From Paenibacillus sp. Soil787 (GTDB lineage: Bacteria; Bacillota; Bacilli; Paenibacillales; NBRC-103111), in NCBI RefSeq assembly GCF_001429545.1, contig NZ_LMSP01000034.1, positions 15,305 to 74,809 on the forward strand: a stretch of 59,505 bases of DNA. Direction: 5' to 3'. A program made the translations under genes and the position numbers. Below the pieces are notes generated by a model. It was not told where the DNA came from and did not search any database. It saw only the letters and a list, made by a program, of their open reading frames with translations. Of this stretch, positions 43,504-52,449 are shown in pieces (the first letter of the stretch is position 1; the number at the start of each line of letters is the position of its first letter).

Positions 43504-44679
43504 TTAAGAGTAAGGGTCGCATGCTCTGCCTGGCTTATACGGAATTGCATATTCTTTGTGTCCTAGCGCTTCCGCTTTCGATTGCTGACCATTTGCCACA
43601 TTGTAAATGAGTTCCAGTAAAGATTGCCCCACAGACTCCACCGAGTCTGTGCCTTCAATGATACCGCCTGCTTGAATATCTATGTCATCCGCCATACGTC
43701 TACATGTTTGCGGATTGCCGCACACCTTTAATACCGGAGCTAGCACAGATCCAACCACACTGCCACGGCCTGTCGTAAAAATAAGCATTTGTGCACCTGA
43801 TGCGAGCAACGTGACCAATCCGTCACTGTCGTTTTCCTCGTAAAGGGTCAGCTGGTTCGTATCGAGCAGACCCACTTTATCGAGTACATACAACCCAGCT
43901 TCAGAAGGCCTTTGTGCTGGTTTCAGAATGCCTTCAATCGGCTTTGTCCCAGCCTTGCACAGAGCACCAAGCGATTTCTCCTCGATGGTCGTCAGCCCTC
44001 CTTCTTCATTACCGACTGAGACCGCGAATGTTTTCAATGCGTTCCCAAGCCCTCGCGCACGCTCTAATCCATCTACAAGCTGTGACCTTACACCTTCATT
44101 TGAACAGCGATCTAATAAGTAATCATTGCAGCCAAGTAGCTCTGGCAATTCACTAAAAACCACCCTCGCTCCCTGCTCAATAAGACGATCAACTGCCCAG
44201 CCAGTTGCAGGATTGGCAGACAAACCCGACGTCGCATCTGAACCTCCACATTCTACCCCAATGATCAAATCTTTTAAGTCAATATTAACTTTGGGATAGG
44301 CTTCAGCTTGTTCGATCATACCCGTCGCTAATTTCTTGCCAAGTTCAATAGATGCCTTCGTACCGCCAACCTCTTGAATATGGATTTTTTCAACACTCTT
44401 ACCGCTTTCAGAAATTTTGGATACTAGCAAATCGACATCAGTACTCTCGCAGCCCAGCCGTACCACGATGACACCTGCCACATTAGGATGTCGCCCTAAC
44501 TCTACTAAGATTCTGAACGCATATGGATCTTGATAGCATCCAGCAAAACCAAATACCTCGCAACCATCAACACTTCGAGCGATCTGATCCGCTACATGAT
44601 GTGCACACTCCACGGTATATATAATCGCAACATTATTACGTATTCCGATTCTTCCATCCAATCTCAGATATCCCTTCAT
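43504..44679 (-). CDS. UxaA/SuyB-type dehydratase, large subunit
   Basis: 391 residues from the ATG at 44679 with AGGAGG nine bases upstream; the longer frame has no ribosome site. GYLRLDGRIGIRNNVAII, IIGVECGGSDATSGLSANP, ILKPAQRPSEAG, FTTGRGSVVGS and CGNPQT are signatures of altronate/galactarate dehydratases and sulfolactate sulfo-lyase (UxaA, GarD, SuyB). These are iron-dependent enzymes removing water from sugar acids. It overlaps the small subunit gene by 44 bases. In this operon dehydration of an aldonate or uronate-derived acid is the likely job. Confidence 0.87.
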   Translation of the reverse strand: MKGYLRLDGRIGIRNNVAIIYTVECAHHVADQIARSVDGCEVFGFAGCYQDPYAFRILVELGRHPNVAGVIVVRLGCESTDVDLLVSKISESGKSVEKIHIQEVGGTKASIELGKKLATGMIEQAEAYPKVNIDLKDLIIGVECGGSDATSGLSANPATGWAVDRLIEQGARVVFSELPELLGCNDYLLDRCSNEGVRSQLVDGLERARGLGNALKTFAVSVGNEEGGLTTIEEKSLGALCKAGTKPIEGILKPAQRPSEAGLYVLDKVGLLDTNQLTLYEENDSDGLVTLLASGAQMLIFTTGRGSVVGSVLAPVLKVCGNPQTCRRMADDIDIQAGGIIEGTDSVESVGQSLLELIYNVANGQQSKAEALGHKEYAIPYKPGRACDPYS

Positions 44680-44971
44680 CCTTGTTATCCTCCTGTTGCA
44701 GACTTCGCAAATTATGCAAATGAATATGTTCTCCGATCGCGATATCCGAGATAGCCTTACCGATTGCAACGCCGTACTTGCGTACAATGGTCCCTTTGGG
44801 TATAGGGTGAATAGCAAATTTGTGGCCAAATTTGATATCCTCTTTTAATAAAACCGGTTCACAATTGCTCAGTAGAGCTATCCCATCTTTTTCAAGAAAG
44901 GCAAGCGCTGTCGCGCAATTATCTTTGGCGTGCAAGAGGATGGCTTTTTGATTTATGTTGTCGATATCCAT
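44636..44971 (-). CDS. UxaA/SuyA-type dehydratase, small subunit (SAF domain)
   Basis: 111 residues; ATG after GGAGTGGGAGTGGGAAT. AILLHAKDNCATAL and HKFAIHPIPKGTIVRKYGVAIGKA are the SAF-like N-terminal domain that in single-chain UxaA precedes the catalytic part. IAIGEHIHLHNL carries the conserved G-x-H-x-H-x-H-N pattern thought to bind metal. Encoded just before the large subunit with overlap, so the two form a split enzyme as in SuyAB. Confidence 0.87.
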   Translation of the reverse strand: MDIDNINQKAILLHAKDNCATALAFLEKDGIALLSNCEPVLLKEDIKFGHKFAIHPIPKGTIVRKYGVAIGKAISDIAIGEHIHLHNLRSLQQEDNKDEGISEIGWKNRNT

Positions 44972-45026
44972 ATTCCCACTCCCACTCCATTTTTCATAAT
45001 AGTATTTCTGACCTAGATATATACAA

Positions 45027-47492
45027 TTAAGTTAGATCAGCCTCAAATCTGAGACTTTCTCCCTTATCGGTTTTTAAGGAAATAATCTCTCCTTCTAGCA
45101 CGTTCTTGCCAGATGAGCTAGTCACTATTACTTTCCCTGCCCATGGATTATACAATTGCAAGCCAGAGCCTTGCTCACTTATGATCTCAATCCACTGGAC
45201 ATGGCCGTCCTTTAAGCTGGCGCTCACGAGAAAGCCGCCAACGGCGCGAAGCGTCGCATACGCTGCGTCTTGTTGCTTGGGCCAGTTCGGGAAAAACCGC
45301 AGGATGCCAGTATAACTTTGCAAAAGACATTCGTTAATGACAACGGGAAGTGCAAAGTTCTCGACCCAAATCCCCATATTAGCCATAAAATCGAACGCCA
45401 GCGAATCATCATATCTTCCGCCTGTCTGCAAAACCATATCCGCACAAGTACCGTTCGGAAGTAAGCAGTATTGGATTCGTCGTTTGAATTTCTCTATGTC
45501 CAACACACCGAGTCGCGCGCCTTGCAAATGATAAAACACAAGTTCATTGCCGCCTTCTACTTGTTGATTGCGGTACGATCGAACTGACAATTCATACTCT
45601 GCCTGAGTGGAATGTAAACCAAACTCCTCGCCTGGAAACACCGGCATGCAGCTGTTGGGAACGTTATACACGATCTCCGGATTTTCGCCAGGCACGGAAA
45701 CGAATACTTCTCCATGTTTCACCGACTGCGATTTGGGATAATCAGGGAAATGCTGCAGCAGGTATTCGACCTGATCTGTCAGTTCCCGCTCTTCGTATTC
45801 GACCTGTAAGATCTGGCAAGCTTGCAAATAGGCCCCAAATGCAAATTTGGTTAACGTGAGTGTTACGAGGCAATCGGCATTCATCTTAAATCCCGTTGTG
45901 AGCCCATAGAGCTCAGGGGTTACAGTCGGGAATATATGATGCTTATCATCTCCCCATTGTTCTCCGAAGGCTTCAGGTCGATTCATATAATCTACCATAA
46001 ATAGTACGGCTTCCTTGATTGGTCCGAACGCTCTATCGCGTAGGAAGTCAACATCCAGTGTATACGTATAGTGCCACCATAAGCTTTGAACGGCCCATGG
46101 GGTAACGCATGTTTGCCACCCCCATGTTGGAACTGGGTAGGGATTCGTTTTCATTTCTAATGGATATACGGAAACGGGAATATAGGCTCCTCTTAAACCG
46201 TAATATTCCTTCGCCCATTTCTTGGAAACACCCATGATGTGGTCGATCATATCCACGTAGGGCTCATGTCGATCGATATGGTTACTAGAGAAAGCAACCC
46301 AGAATGGTTGTTGAGTATTATAGTCTAGGTGATAATCTCCATGCCACACGGAGCCGACTTTCATATAGCACCAGTTGCCATAGATGCCAGGGCATGTCAC
46401 GCCAGGTTTCACTGAACAATAGAAAAAATAAAGATTGCGATACCACACGCGCTCCAGAAATTCATCTTCGAGTGCGACACCCGAGCGGTTCCAGAAATCA
46501 TCAAGTTTCTTGCGCGTCAAATTTGATGCTTCATGAAAGCGATCGCTGGCCGGAGTTGGAAGTTCCGGGCAGCTAGGCGTAATCTCGACGCTTAAGCCTT
46601 CATCCAGCTGAATACAGGCAATAAACTGATTATGATCCGCGATTATTGCGTCCAAAGTATCCATCCTAAGTTGGGCGTCCGAGATCGGATCATCGCCACC
46701 CGTATGGACACCGGCATACAAATCAACCTCATCTTTAATGCTCAGCGTACATGAGGTTCTCGCCGATAAACGGAAAGCTTTGTCTTTGTCTGGCTGACCG
46801 CTCATTTCTTTCCAGCGTTCTCCATAGGGCAGCCGCTGCTTGAACGATAAGGTGTGAGTATGATACTCTGACGAAAATTCCGCTTTCGGCATATCCTGGG
46901 AGGCTACAGGATCTAGAATGAACCTCATTCTGTTAAATGGCGAAGACGTATCCTCTCCCTGTCCGTTCATCATTCTCATCCAAACCCGATCTTGATCCGG
47001 TTCAACGACAATCTGCAGCTTATGCTTCTCGTCCCCAACAAGAAAACTTACCTCACACAATCCGGTGGAAACATCCAGCCGATGTCCCAAAACTTCAGCT
47101 TCCCTACGATCAAACCCAAGGAGCAATGTGCCGCATGCCATTGGTCTAGGATACGGCTTCTTGTAGTTTTGACCCATCTTCTCGCAATATTCACGGAACC
47201 ATGGATTGCTGGTCAGATTCTCATTGTTCTCGGAGATCAACATTATTTTTTCATAGATTTCCTGAAAGGTACCAATGTCTTCCGTATGCTCCTCTGCAAT
47301 ACGAATATCCCACACATTGTTATGTCCGAAATGAAGAGCTACCGCATCGGGACGGGTTGTCACTACAATGCCTAACCCTCCATTTCCCATTAAAGCGCCT
47401 TCAAAAAAATCGCTTGCCGGCCCTTGATGCGTTATCGGGTGCTTGGCAGCCTGTTCTACTGAATTAAGTTTATCTGATATTTGATGAAGCAT
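45027..47492 (-). CDS. Cytoplasmic (alpha/alpha)6-barrel glycosidase, GH95-like
   Basis: 821 residues, ATG after TATAGGAGGATTTCAGA, no signal peptide. The start FFEGALMGNGGLGIVV is the GNGxLG element of GH95 (alpha-L-fucosidase/galactosidase) and related clan members; a beta-sandwich region is followed by a helical barrel with SVWHGDYHLDYNTQQPFW, WGWQTCVTPWAVQSLWW and a C-terminal beta domain. The His-Asp-x-Asn segment is comparable to the active-site region of GH95, but overall similarity is remote, so the specificity is unknown. First catabolic gene after the permeases; followed by the split dehydratase. A 35-residue fragment of a paralogue lies at 54971-55099. Confidence 0.6.
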   Translation of the reverse strand: MLHQISDKLNSVEQAAKHPITHQGPASDFFEGALMGNGGLGIVVTTRPDAVALHFGHNNVWDIRIAEEHTEDIGTFQEIYEKIMLISENNENLTSNPWFREYCEKMGQNYKKPYPRPMACGTLLLGFDRREAEVLGHRLDVSTGLCEVSFLVGDEKHKLQIVVEPDQDRVWMRMMNGQGEDTSSPFNRMRFILDPVASQDMPKAEFSSEYHTHTLSFKQRLPYGERWKEMSGQPDKDKAFRLSARTSCTLSIKDEVDLYAGVHTGGDDPISDAQLRMDTLDAIIADHNQFIACIQLDEGLSVEITPSCPELPTPASDRFHEASNLTRKKLDDFWNRSGVALEDEFLERVWYRNLYFFYCSVKPGVTCPGIYGNWCYMKVGSVWHGDYHLDYNTQQPFWVAFSSNHIDRHEPYVDMIDHIMGVSKKWAKEYYGLRGAYIPVSVYPLEMKTNPYPVPTWGWQTCVTPWAVQSLWWHYTYTLDVDFLRDRAFGPIKEAVLFMVDYMNRPEAFGEQWGDDKHHIFPTVTPELYGLTTGFKMNADCLVTLTLTKFAFGAYLQACQILQVEYEERELTDQVEYLLQHFPDYPKSQSVKHGEVFVSVPGENPEIVYNVPNSCMPVFPGEEFGLHSTQAEYELSVRSYRNQQVEGGNELVFYHLQGARLGVLDIEKFKRRIQYCLLPNGTCADMVLQTGGRYDDSLAFDFMANMGIWVENFALPVVINECLLQSYTGILRFFPNWPKQQDAAYATLRAVGGFLVSASLKDGHVQWIEIISEQGSGLQLYNPWAGKVIVTSSSGKNVLEGEIISLKTDKGESLRFEADLT

Positions 47493-47553
47493 TCTGAAAT
47501 CCTCCTATAAATACGCCATCCACATGATATCCATATTCCTTTATGATATAAGC

Positions 47554-48375
47554 TTAGCCTTTAATTGCTCCTGCGGTCATGCCGGAAATAATATATTTCT
47601 GACCTAACAAATATACGATTAAGGTAGGGATTAACGTCAATGTCGCACCTGATAACAATAAATCCTGTCTGGAATAGTATTGGCCAATAAACTGATATAA
47701 CAATAGAATAATTCCCCATTTATTAGATTGATTGATAAAATATAAAGGGAAGACGAAATCATTCCAACAGAGAACAAAATTAATGACCATCGCCGTAACT
47801 GAAACCGATTTCAATAATGGAAATATAATTGAAACAAACTTACGGATTGAATTTGCCCCATCAATGACGGCAGATTCATCCAAATCCACAGGTAAATTGC
47901 GAATAAAGCCATTGTACAGAAAAATTGTAAAAGGCATAAAACTTGCTGCGTATAGCAAGGTTACTCCGTAATAAGTGTTAATCAGATGTAGTGATTTCAT
48001 CAACTTAAAGGTGGTTACAATATTCATCGGAGCAATCAACCCGATTAAAAATAAATTGAAAATTACCCCATTCACCCAAGTTCTTCTTCTTACCAACACA
48101 TAGGAAGCCATTGATGAGAATACAGTAGAGATGACAATGGATGAAATGCTAAATATGGTACTATTCATAAACGCTCTTGGCAAATTGGCTGTTTTCAGCA
48201 CTTCGCTATAGTTCTCAAAATGAAACACCGTGGGCAGCTTGGAGGTCATCAACTGCACTTCGGTCTGAGACTTCAATGAATTAACAATAACAAAATACAA
48301 GGGGATGAAAATCACTAGAGTCAAACACCATAGTGCCACTTCAATTAGGAAGTTAGATTTGGATTTCTTTTTCAT
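47554..48375 (-). CDS. Carbohydrate ABC transporter permease, MalG/AraQ-like
   Basis: 273 residues. Its ATG overlaps the stop codon of the previous permease (ATGA), a sign of translational coupling. Six membrane helices; EAA loop ESAVIDGANSIRKFVSI; ends IISGMTAGAIKG as usual for this family. Works with 48372-49259 and the binding protein 49329-50675; the GH95-like gene follows 62 bases later. Confidence 0.9.
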   Translation of the reverse strand: MKKKSKSNFLIEVALWCLTLVIFIPLYFVIVNSLKSQTEVQLMTSKLPTVFHFENYSEVLKTANLPRAFMNSTIFSISSIVISTVFSSMASYVLVRRRTWVNGVIFNLFLIGLIAPMNIVTTFKLMKSLHLINTYYGVTLLYAASFMPFTIFLYNGFIRNLPVDLDESAVIDGANSIRKFVSIIFPLLKSVSVTAMVINFVLCWNDFVFPLYFINQSNKWGIILLLYQFIGQYYSRQDLLLSGATLTLIPTLIVYLLGQKYIISGMTAGAIKG

Positions 48376-49259
48376 GATACATCCACCTCGAACTTCTTGA
48401 ATATGAAATTGATTCCAAGATAAGCAAGTGTGACAAACAAGAATAATATCAAGCCCAAAGCCGTCGAATAACCATACGAGCCTTTTGAAAATTCATTTAG
48501 AACCGTCACATTGAGTACTTCTGATGATCGTACGGGACCGCCATTGGAAATGACATAAACCAGATCAAATACTTTTAAACCGCTGATCATACCAAACAAT
48601 GTGTTTAATACAATCGCGTTATATAAGTAGGGTAGTGTAATGTAGAACAACTTTTGAAATGTGGAAGTCCCGTCTATGTCCGCTGCTTCGTATATTTCCT
48701 TAGGAACGGTTTGTAAAGCTGCCAGAAATATCGCCATCGCAAATCCGGATGCTTTCCATACCTCAACTGTAGCAATAGACCAAATGGCGAGCTTCGGCTC
48801 TGCAATCCATGCATGTGCGTAATCGCTTAAACCGATAAGTTTCAAAATGTCATTTAAAAGTCCATCGGGACTATAGATTTCCGAAAACATGATGCCAGTA
48901 AGCACAACTGACATTGTGATCGGTAGAAAGAAAATCGTTCGAAGTATATTTTTAGTGCGGATCCCTTCATTTAATAAAAGAGCGAGAATTAAACCAAAAA
49001 ATATTTTCAAAACAGTAGTATATACGGCGAATATGGTTGTGTTCTTAAACACGTCGCCATTGCCTGCAGCATGGCTGAATATCTCTTTGAAATTGTCCAA
49101 GCCAATAAATTTGACTACACTACTGTATGCATTCCAATTGGTAAAAGCATAATAAAAGCTTGCTAGATTAGGGACTAAGAACAGCACAAAATATACGACC
49201 AATGCGGGCATCAATAAATATTGGGGAAACATCTTCTTTGTTAATTTGCTTACATGCAT
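48372..49259 (-). CDS. Carbohydrate ABC transporter permease, MalF-like
   Basis: 295 residues from the ATG at 49259; AAAGG lies nine bases upstream, too close for the ATG at 49268. Basic start (HVSKLTKKMF), six helices, EAA loop EAADIDGTSTFQKLFYI. Preceded by a 13-bp hairpin separating it from the binding protein gene. Confidence 0.9.
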   Translation of the reverse strand: MHVSKLTKKMFPQYLLMPALVVYFVLFLVPNLASFYYAFTNWNAYSSVVKFIGLDNFKEIFSHAAGNGDVFKNTTIFAVYTTVLKIFFGLILALLLNEGIRTKNILRTIFFLPITMSVVLTGIMFSEIYSPDGLLNDILKLIGLSDYAHAWIAEPKLAIWSIATVEVWKASGFAMAIFLAALQTVPKEIYEAADIDGTSTFQKLFYITLPYLYNAIVLNTLFGMISGLKVFDLVYVISNGGPVRSSEVLNVTVLNEFSKGSYGYSTALGLILFLFVTLAYLGINFIFKKFEVDVS

Positions 49260-49282
49260 GGCTCTCATCCTTTAATGTATTG

Positions 49283-49323
49283 AAACTCATTGCAGACCAT
49301 TGCCACCTGCCTGCAATGAGTTT
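49283..49323 (-). terminator. Intercistronic stem-loop between binding protein and permeases
   Basis: AAACTCATTGCAG (49283-49295) pairs perfectly with CTGCAATGAGTTT (49311-49323). No strong T-run follows, so it probably stabilises the binding protein mRNA or stops part of the transcripts, giving more binding protein than permease. Confidence 0.65.
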
Positions 49324-49328
49324 TCATT

Positions 49329-50675
49329 TTATTTAGCTTGAGCTGAGAATATTTTCTTGCGGTCATTATCAATAGCTTCAAGAACTTGTTTAGACGTTTT
49401 CTTATTCGTTAGGAATTCCTGTACGTAATTACCGACACTTGTACTGTCCCAATATTTAACACCGGTTTCCATAGTCGTGTAGACAGTTCCATCTGAGTTA
49501 GTTCTTAGTGATTTCTCAAGATCCCCTTGAATCGCTGGTAAAGCTTTAAAGGCAGGATTCAAACCCGAAGCGGCATAAAATTTAGCTAATACATCAGGTC
49601 TGCTAATGTAGCTTAAATATTGCTTCGCTGCATCAATGTTCTTGCTATTCTTATTAATTACACGAATAAGTGAACCATCGTAAACGGCTAGCGTTTTATT
49701 GTCTGCAAATGGAACTGGAAATTCTCCCCATTTGGAGAAATCGAAGTTTGGATACTGTGCTTTATTTGCAATGTCCATATTCGCTGTAGCCATAAACATC
49801 GCATATTGCCCAGATTGCAACGACGGAATCGCTTTGTCCCACGTATCCGAAAACGTATTTTTACCAAAATACCCTTTGTCATAGAGGGTCTTATATTGTG
49901 TTAAGAACGTTTCAAATTGGCTCACATCTGCAAAGTTACCCGTATTTTGATTCAGCTTGTCAAACAATCCAGCATTGTTTTTCTCTCCGGCCGGTCCCAT
50001 TAATGCAAGCCAAATCCCTGAGTGCCAGGTATCTTTTAACGGTTCGTAGATTGGCGTTACACCGCTTGCCTTGATTTTTTCAGAAAGAGCTACAAAATCA
50101 TTAAATGTTTTCGGTACCTCTAAACCGAGCTTGCTGAATAATTCCTTATTGTACATAACACCCCAGCCAGCATTTTCACCTTCTGGATTCCACCCAATGA
50201 ATCTACCATTAAATGTTCCATCTCTTTTTGCTCCGTCAGTCAAGGTAGATACCCAAGGTTCTTTGGAAAGATCAAGGAAATTCTCATCAGGCAGGAACTG
50301 TGCGGCATTCGCTTGCGGCCAAATGAGGGATATATCTGACCCTTCATGGGCAGCAAGCTTGGACTTAAGAACGCTTGCATATTGATCAGCAGGAACGATC
50401 TGCAAATCAACTTTAATCCCTGTTTCTTTCGTGAAATCCGCAATAATTTCTTGGTCTACAGGCCTAATCCAAGTATTTCCGCTTGCCGATGTAATGGAAA
50501 TCGTCACATCTTTTTTTGGAGCCGCTGTTGCAGATGCTGCAGGGGAACCTACAGGGGATGCTGTTGATTTATCCGTATTATTGTTTGTGCCGCTACCACA
50601 GCCAGCGAGTACTCCCATACATATCGTTAAAATTGTGAATGAACTTAAAACGGATAGACCTGTTTTGTTTCTCAT
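49329..50675 (-). CDS. Extracellular sugar-binding lipoprotein
   Basis: 448 residues from the ATG at 50675 (GAGGAGGGTTTTAT upstream). Lipobox VLAGC near residue 26; Asn/Thr/Ser/Ala-rich linker; solute-binding domain with TISITSASGNTWIRPVDQ and GVMYNKELFSKLGLEVPKTF typical of family 1. First gene of the module D transport-catabolic operon. Its promoter has TATACT, a cre box and the activator block also found before the truncated gene at 41537. Confidence 0.9.
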   Translation of the reverse strand: MRNKTGLSVLSSFTILTICMGVLAGCGSGTNNNTDKSTASPVGSPAASATAAPKKDVTISITSASGNTWIRPVDQEIIADFTKETGIKVDLQIVPADQYASVLKSKLAAHEGSDISLIWPQANAAQFLPDENFLDLSKEPWVSTLTDGAKRDGTFNGRFIGWNPEGENAGWGVMYNKELFSKLGLEVPKTFNDFVALSEKIKASGVTPIYEPLKDTWHSGIWLALMGPAGEKNNAGLFDKLNQNTGNFADVSQFETFLTQYKTLYDKGYFGKNTFSDTWDKAIPSLQSGQYAMFMATANMDIANKAQYPNFDFSKWGEFPVPFADNKTLAVYDGSLIRVINKNSKNIDAAKQYLSYISRPDVLAKFYAASGLNPAFKALPAIQGDLEKSLRTNSDGTVYTTMETGVKYWDSTSVGNYVQEFLTNKKTSKQVLEAIDNDRKKIFSAQAK

Positions 50676-50749
50676 ATAAAACCCTCCTCTAATTTTCAAA
50701 ACATGATGTAGTGATCTAGATATAAACTCCTCCGGAAGAGTTTACATTT

Positions 50750-50763
50750 CGCAAACGCTTACA
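50750..50763 (-). promoter_or_regulatory. cre box
   Basis: Minus strand TGTAAGCGTTTGCG: matches all but the last base of the consensus. Five bases after TATACT, at the expected transcription start. Confidence 0.6.
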
Positions 50764-50768
50764 ACCTT

Positions 50769-50836
50769 AGTATAATGACAACAAACATCAGGGTAAATGT
50801 AGAAAAAAGATAGTTGCATGTGTAAATTTTTAACCG
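50769..50836 (-). promoter_or_regulatory. Promoter with conserved activator block, copy B
   Basis: TATACT (minus, 50769-50774), then upstream GGGTAAATGTAGAAAAAAGA (plus, 50791-50810) and TGTGTAAATTTTTAACCG (plus, 50819-50836). Copy A lies at 41677-41741 with the same order. No good -35 hexamer is seen, fitting an activator-dependent promoter. Confidence 0.65.
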
Positions 50837-50845
50837 AATTCGACA

Positions 50846-50880
50846 AATAAAAATGGCAGCCCCCGCAAGCGACTGCCATT
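50846..50880 (-). terminator. Terminator of the kinase-regulator operon
   Basis: AATGGCAG (50852-50859) pairs with CTGCCATT (50873-50880); TTTTTATTTG follows on the minus strand. Confidence 0.75.
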
Positions 50881-50895
50881 CCAACGTTATTAGGG

Positions 50896-52446
50896 CTATT
50901 TATAATTTTCCTTAAATTCTGTAGGAGTTATGCCAACATTATATTTAAATACTTTACTAAAATAGTGTTGGTCGAAATATCCTACCATTTCAGCAATGAT
51001 TTTTAGATCAATTTCTTTATGTTCAATAATAAGCCGCTTAGCTTCCTCAATTCTCAGATTAATCAGATATTTTAAGGGCGTTTCGTTTTTATACTTCTTA
51101 AATATTTTAGTAAGGTAGGCTGAAGAGAAGTTAAATTGTTGAGCAAGCTCCTCGAAGCTTATATCCTCTGCGTAATGCTCCAAAATATAATGTTCAAGTT
51201 TATCTGAAATCTCTGCAGCTCCATCAATTATTGGTTTTTTTTCCAAAAAACATTCTAATATCCCCCATACATTGGAACATACAATTGCGTAGTCAACAGA
51301 TATACTGATTGAATCAAGAATTTGAGCCTTCACATCATTCCATTCCTCTTCCCTCGATAAAAGGGTGTTCCTCCAAAATATATCCACTAGATCTCCAAGG
51401 CCCTTTTCAATTAACCTTTGGGGAAACGCAGCTCTTTCCCAGGATTCTAATAAATTAAATATGACAGGTCGCAGTAACTCTCTATTTCCCGCAACCAGGA
51501 GAGACGTGATTTTACTATTCATGCTGGCTGGAATCATTGAGGCAGAAGCTTCTTTCTTAATCTCCTTTGAGTTGCAAATGATACCTGATTTGCCTATCAC
51601 CATTTCTTTCTCAAGCTGACTTCTAAGCTCTTGTGCCACCTCCCACAGTTCCTGAGAAGTAGTGTGGCCGGAATGGATACTGATATTCAAGGAATACGGC
51701 TCCACCACTGCAAGGAGTGAAGCTTTCAGCAATTCCGCTGAGAATTTAATATCTATATCCTCATTTTCTCCTGCAGCAATAATAAGGAATTTCTGGTTAG
51801 ACAACATCTCATCAATTAGCCACCAGTTTTGCAATTCATATGGGAATTGTTCCACTGTTTGTTCCCAATCGATCTTTCCCCATAAATGAGAATAATGTTG
51901 GGCGCGATTAATAGAAGTCACATGATTGCATAAGTTCCCCAAACAAAGCAAGTACATTTGAAATCCGGAATGACTTAAAAAGGCGGATATCTCCAGATCA
52001 TGGTTTTGACCCAGCAATTCGGAAGAAATGATACTTCTTTCGAGTAGATTACTTTTAGGAAAAACCACGTTGCTGATACGATTCAAAGCCTCCAATAGTG
52101 CTCCTGTTTCCAAAGGTTTTAGTAAATATTCCATAACTCCGAACCTCAAAGCCTGCCTAGCATACTCGAAATCGTCATATCCGCTTAAGATGATTATGGG
52201 CATATCAGGAAACAAGAACCTAACATTGCGAATAAGCTCAATTCCATCCATAATGGGCATCCGGATGTCGGTAATTATCATATCTGGTTTATGCTGTTTG
52301 ATTAAGTCTAGGCCACTTTTCCCATTATACGCTTTAGCGATAACTTGGAAACCAGAATGGTTTTCTTCAATTTTCTTTATAATATTTTCCTGGATGATCG
52401 GTTCATCCTCAATAACGATGATTTTCAAGCTCTTTACTTGCTTCAT
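50896..52446 (-). CDS. Response regulator with AraC-type output (YesN-like)
   Basis: 516 residues; start after GAAGGAGGATAAGGC. Receiver domain with E13/D14/E15, phospho-acceptor D60 in ITDIRMP, and conserved K in YLLKP. The C-terminal double helix-turn-helix reads FSSAYLTKIFKKYKNETPL and IIAEMVGYFDQHYFSKVF with GITPTEF. Transcribed with the kinase 52450-54288; 196 bases further is the promoter of the binding protein that it probably activates. Confidence 0.9.
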   Translation of the reverse strand: MKQVKSLKIIVIEDEPIIQENIIKKIEENHSGFQVIAKAYNGKSGLDLIKQHKPDMIITDIRMPIMDGIELIRNVRFLFPDMPIIILSGYDDFEYARQALRFGVMEYLLKPLETGALLEALNRISNVVFPKSNLLERSIISSELLGQNHDLEISAFLSHSGFQMYLLCLGNLCNHVTSINRAQHYSHLWGKIDWEQTVEQFPYELQNWWLIDEMLSNQKFLIIAAGENEDIDIKFSAELLKASLLAVVEPYSLNISIHSGHTTSQELWEVAQELRSQLEKEMVIGKSGIICNSKEIKKEASASMIPASMNSKITSLLVAGNRELLRPVIFNLLESWERAAFPQRLIEKGLGDLVDIFWRNTLLSREEEWNDVKAQILDSISISVDYAIVCSNVWGILECFLEKKPIIDGAAEISDKLEHYILEHYAEDISFEELAQQFNFSSAYLTKIFKKYKNETPLKYLINLRIEEAKRLIIEHKEIDLKIIAEMVGYFDQHYFSKVFKYNVGITPTEFKENYK

Positions 52447-52449
52447 GCC

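Noticed and set aside
46992..47375. 127-codon plus-strand ORF opposite the GH95-like gene
   Set aside because: Shadow of the real minus-strand gene.
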